Assembly (NCBI RefSeq): GCF_000271845.1
Contig: NZ_JH719395.1
Span: 1,527,769-1,591,768 of the forward strand
Direction of reading: 5' to 3'
Length of the DNA stretch: 64,000 bases
From: Rhizobium leguminosarum bv. trifolii WSM2297
GTDB taxonomy: Bacteria > Pseudomonadota > Alphaproteobacteria > Rhizobiales > Rhizobiaceae
Numbering within the stretch: the stretch's first letter is position 1; each line of letters begins with the position of its first letter. This document shows positions 61,966 to 64,000 of this stretch, in pieces. A program made the position numbers and the translations under genes. Under the pieces are notes generated by a model. The model searched no databases, had not been told where the DNA came from, and worked only from the letters and a program-made list of their open reading frames with translations.

Positions 61966-62693
61966 CAGCGGGCGGGGACAATCCCCAAGCGTTCGATTTG
62001 TCGCCTTCCATCAAGGTGTTGATCAGCAAAGTCATCAAGATCAGCCTGATCATAATCGCGGGAGCCATCGCGTTGTCGGCGACCGGGGTCGACCTTACGG
62101 CGCTGACCATTTTCTCGGGCGCAGTCGGCGTCGGAATCGGCTTCGGCCTTCAAAAAGTGGTATCAAACTTCATATCCGGCATTATCATCTTGATCGACAA
62201 GTCAATCAAGCCGGGTGACACGATCACGCTTGGCGACACGTTCGGGTCGATCCGTGACCTGCGCTCGCGGTTTGTTTCTGTCATCACCCGCGATGGCAAG
62301 GAATACCTCATTCCGAACGAAGACTTTATATCGCAGCAGGTGGTCAACTGGTCGTTCTCGAGTGATTATGTACGAATAGACGTCGACTTCGGAACGTCCT
62401 ATGACAGCGATCCCCATCAAGTCGTGAAGATCGCCATTGCGACGGCATCGACGGTGCCCCGGGTCGCAAATCAGTATAAGCCGCCCGTCTGCTGGCTGAC
62501 CGGCTTTGGCGCGTCGTCGCTCGACTTTCGGCTTCGCTTCTGGATCTCGGATCCCGCGAACGGGCTGACTAATGTTCGTGGGCAAGTCCTGATGGCGCTG
62601 TGGGATGCCTTCAAGAATGCTGGTGTCGCTATCCCGTTCCCGCATCATGAAATCATCATGAAAAGCCCTATCGAGATCAAACAACCGGACTGA
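61962..62693 (+). CDS. 5'-truncated MscS-family mechanosensitive channel
   Basis: 243 residues from GTG 61962, which overlaps the cyclase stop (GTGA); a ribosome binding site (CCGGAGAC) is close. Present: pore helix TM3 (ALTIFSGAVGVGIGFGLQKVVSNFISGIIILIDKSIKPGDTITLGDTFGSI) and the beta and C-terminal MscS domains (VNWSFSSDYVRIDVDFGTSYDSD). The first transmembrane helices are missing, so the 5' part was deleted when it joined the cyclase. It may be translated but is unlikely to gate normally. Confidence 0.8.
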   Translation: MTAGGDNPQAFDLSPSIKVLISKVIKISLIIIAGAIALSATGVDLTALTIFSGAVGVGIGFGLQKVVSNFISGIIILIDKSIKPGDTITLGDTFGSIRDLRSRFVSVITRDGKEYLIPNEDFISQQVVNWSFSSDYVRIDVDFGTSYDSDPHQVVKIAIATASTVPRVANQYKPPVCWLTGFGASSLDFRLRFWISDPANGLTNVRGQVLMALWDAFKNAGVAIPFPHHEIIMKSPIEIKQPD

Positions 62694-62960
62694 TCTGTTG
62701 CCCCAGTGCCCGCGAAGGACAATCGCTTGCTGATCTGCCGCTCGTTTGCAGCAGCGTTTCTGCACTCGTAGGGCGATATACACTGCGATGTCGCGCGATC
62801 GATGGGGCGGGGCGCGTGCAGCCCGACCTCCAGCGTTCCGATTGCGAGAGCTACGCGGCCAATTGGATCATTCCGGTGGAGGTCACGGTCGTTCCCGAGC
62901 ACAGACATACGAGGAGGAATTCGTGATCTAATCACCGGCATGGGGCGGAATGGCGGCTGA
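62694..62960. other. Intergenic region, no gene seen
   Basis: The frame 62746-62931 has shadow-like Arg/Gly/Ser composition and no ribosome binding site. No other feature recognised. Confidence 0.4.
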
Positions 62961-63027
62961 ATCCATGGCCACAGCCGATGATGCCGGCGTGGGTCCTCGG
63001 GTCAAGCCCGAGGACGACGGAGGGTGA
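62961..63027. repeat. REP-like repeat (type B copy 6, truncated)
   Basis: Begins at AATCCATGGCCACAGCCG, missing the first stem, then GTGGGTCCTCGGGTCAAGCC and CGAGGACGACGGAGGGTG. Over 60 bases it equals the copy at 59981-60043. Confidence 0.8.
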
Positions 63028-63083
63028 GTGGGCCGGTAGCCGAGTATGCGCGCGCTCAAGAAGCGCGCGCTTTCAGTCCCATC

Positions 63084-63830
63084 TCAGCGGAAACCGCCGC
63101 TGGCGACCAGGCGTTCGCCGGTCAGCCAGCGGGCATCGTCGGAAGCAAGAAACACGGCAATGTCCGCAATATCGTCCGGCTGGCCGATGCGGCCGAGCGG
63201 CGTCTGGGCGACCATGGTCTGTTGCAAATCCGAGCCGATGACGCCGGCCGTATGCGTGCCTTCGGTCTCGACCATGCCCGGCAGGATGGCGTTGACGCGG
63301 ATCTTGCGCGGGCCAAGCTCCTTGGCAAGCACGCTGTTGATTCCCTCGACGGCGCCCTTGGTGCCGGTGTAGACGGCCGAGGCCGGCAGCCCCAGGCTGG
63401 TGACCACCGAGGAGATGTTGATGACGCTGCCGCCCTCGCCGAGATGTTTGGCCGCCGCCTGGGTGGTCAGCAGAACGCCGAGAACATTGACGTCGAACAT
63501 GCGGCGATAGTGCTCCTCGGTCACCTCGCCGATCGGGGCGAATTCATAGACGCCGGAGTTGTTGACCAGCACGTCGAGCTTGCCGAATTCCTTGACCGCG
63601 GCATCGACCACGCCCTGCGCCTGTTCGGATTTGGACACATCGCCCTGCACCGCGATCGCCTTGCCGCCGGCCGCCCCGATCGCCGCAACCACGGCATCCG
63701 CTCCCGCCTTGCTCGAGGCGTAATTCACCACCACTTGTGCACCTTCGGCTGCGAATGCCTTGGCGATCGCAGCGCCGATGCCTTTGGAGGCGCCCGTGAC
63801 CACAGCAACCTTTCCCGTGAGCTTAGCCAT
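63084..63830 (-). CDS. SDR-family oxidoreductase (FabG/glucose dehydrogenase-like)
   Basis: 248 residues. TGASKGIGAAIAKAFAAEGAQVVVNYASS, NNSGVYEFAP, ISSVVTSLGLP, YTGTKGA (catalytic YxxxK) and NAILPGMVETEGTH: complete classical SDR with an NADP-type loop (NYASS). C-terminus GERLVASGGFR is duplicated at 60069. Reduces 3-oxo or sugar-type substrates; exact role unknown. Divergent from an ArsR-type gene starting at 63938. Confidence 0.92.
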   Translation of the reverse strand: MAKLTGKVAVVTGASKGIGAAIAKAFAAEGAQVVVNYASSKAGADAVVAAIGAAGGKAIAVQGDVSKSEQAQGVVDAAVKEFGKLDVLVNNSGVYEFAPIGEVTEEHYRRMFDVNVLGVLLTTQAAAKHLGEGGSVINISSVVTSLGLPASAVYTGTKGAVEGINSVLAKELGPRKIRVNAILPGMVETEGTHTAGVIGSDLQQTMVAQTPLGRIGQPDDIADIAVFLASDDARWLTGERLVASGGFR

Positions 63831-63937
63831 ATCTCAATCCTTCTGATCCGGACTGCCGCCGGAATTGGCGGTCTTGTTCCGTAGATCAGAAATTCGGAAC
63901 TGTTGATCTTAATGTCAAGGCACGCTATATAAAATTC

Positions 63938-64000
63938 ATGAGACCGCTGTTTCACCCCGCCCTTGAAGACATCCGGCCCGAAGCGATCCTCTATGCGCTT
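63938..64000 (+). CDS. ArsR-type HTH regulator, N-terminal part (runs off window)
   Basis: ATG 63938 begins MRPLFHPALEDIRPEAILYAL, the usual start of rhizobial ArsR/HTH-20 regulators (next would be SDPVR). Only 21 codons are inside. No strong ribosome binding site is visible; TATATAAAA lies just upstream. Divergent from the SDR gene, so probably its repressor. Confidence 0.65.
   Translation, partial: MRPLFHPALEDIRPEAILYAL

Noticed and set aside
1..64000. CRISPR arrays, tRNA or rRNA genes
   Set aside because: No regularly spaced repeats and no cloverleaf or rRNA-like segments recognised; the tandem repeat at 26289-26331 has only two units and no spacers.

Overview
The window looks like chromosomal DNA of a fast-growing Rhizobium (R. 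leguminosarum / R. etli group). The support is the high GC content, strong GGAG-type ribosome binding sites, betI-betB-betA in rhizobial order with a TTG-started BetI, a close relative of the Mesorhizobium MloK1 cyclic-nucleotide-gated channel, a rhizobial-type asparaginase, APS-reductase-type CysH with CysD/CysN, and many RIME/REP-like palindromic intergenic repeats. The species call is inference; no rRNA or tRNA is present to confirm it.

Layout. 1-4.8 kb: end of a beta-helix protein, three glutathione S-transferases, a LysR regulator and a GNAT acetyltransferase. 5.06-6.41 kb: an intact IS4-family element inside a palindromic repeat. 6.4-17.5 kb: small metabolic and transport genes with regulators (DeoR, COG2345-type), an asparaginase, two MFS transporters, a quinone reductase and a frameshifted EAL-CBS-GGDEF protein. 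17.2-22.4 kb: an orphan ParD, an HdeD-like protein, and betIBA for making glycine betaine from choline. 22.4-26.8 kb: a RelE/ParE-type toxin-antitoxin pair, a DUF6152/DUF6644 pair, a ClC channel, MqsRA and an Rrf2 regulator. 27-30.5 kb: cysH-cysD-cysN (sulfate assimilation), divergent from the Rrf2 gene. 30.9-36 kb: NmrA-like, LysR, LacI and a DegP-type protease. 36.2-39 kb: a run of very small genes with strong ribosome binding sites. 39.5-45.3 kb: a decayed prophage packaging module (terminase, portal, fragments). 45.6-53.6 kb: BrnTA, a secreted dienelactone hydrolase, secreted hypotheticals, an ArsR-SRPBCC-GST operon and the MloK1-like channel. 53.7-64 kb: an EF-G paralogue, a frameshifted monooxygenase, an SDR/NTF2 operon with a divergent LysR, a class III adenylate cyclase joined to a truncated MscS channel, an SDR, and the start of an ArsR-type regulator.

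The most unusual pattern is structural. Several accessory blocks are bracketed by direct repeats. For mqsRA and the cyclase-mscS block one copy is the 3' end of the neighbouring gene (Rrf2 and SDR); the NmrA-LysR block has a LacI-gene fragment on its far side; brnTA is bracketed by an intergenic repeat. No integrase is visible. Several reading frames (EAL-GGDEF, mqsR, portal, monooxygenase) are broken by apparent one- or two-base changes, so either sequencing error or real decay must be excluded before interpreting them.
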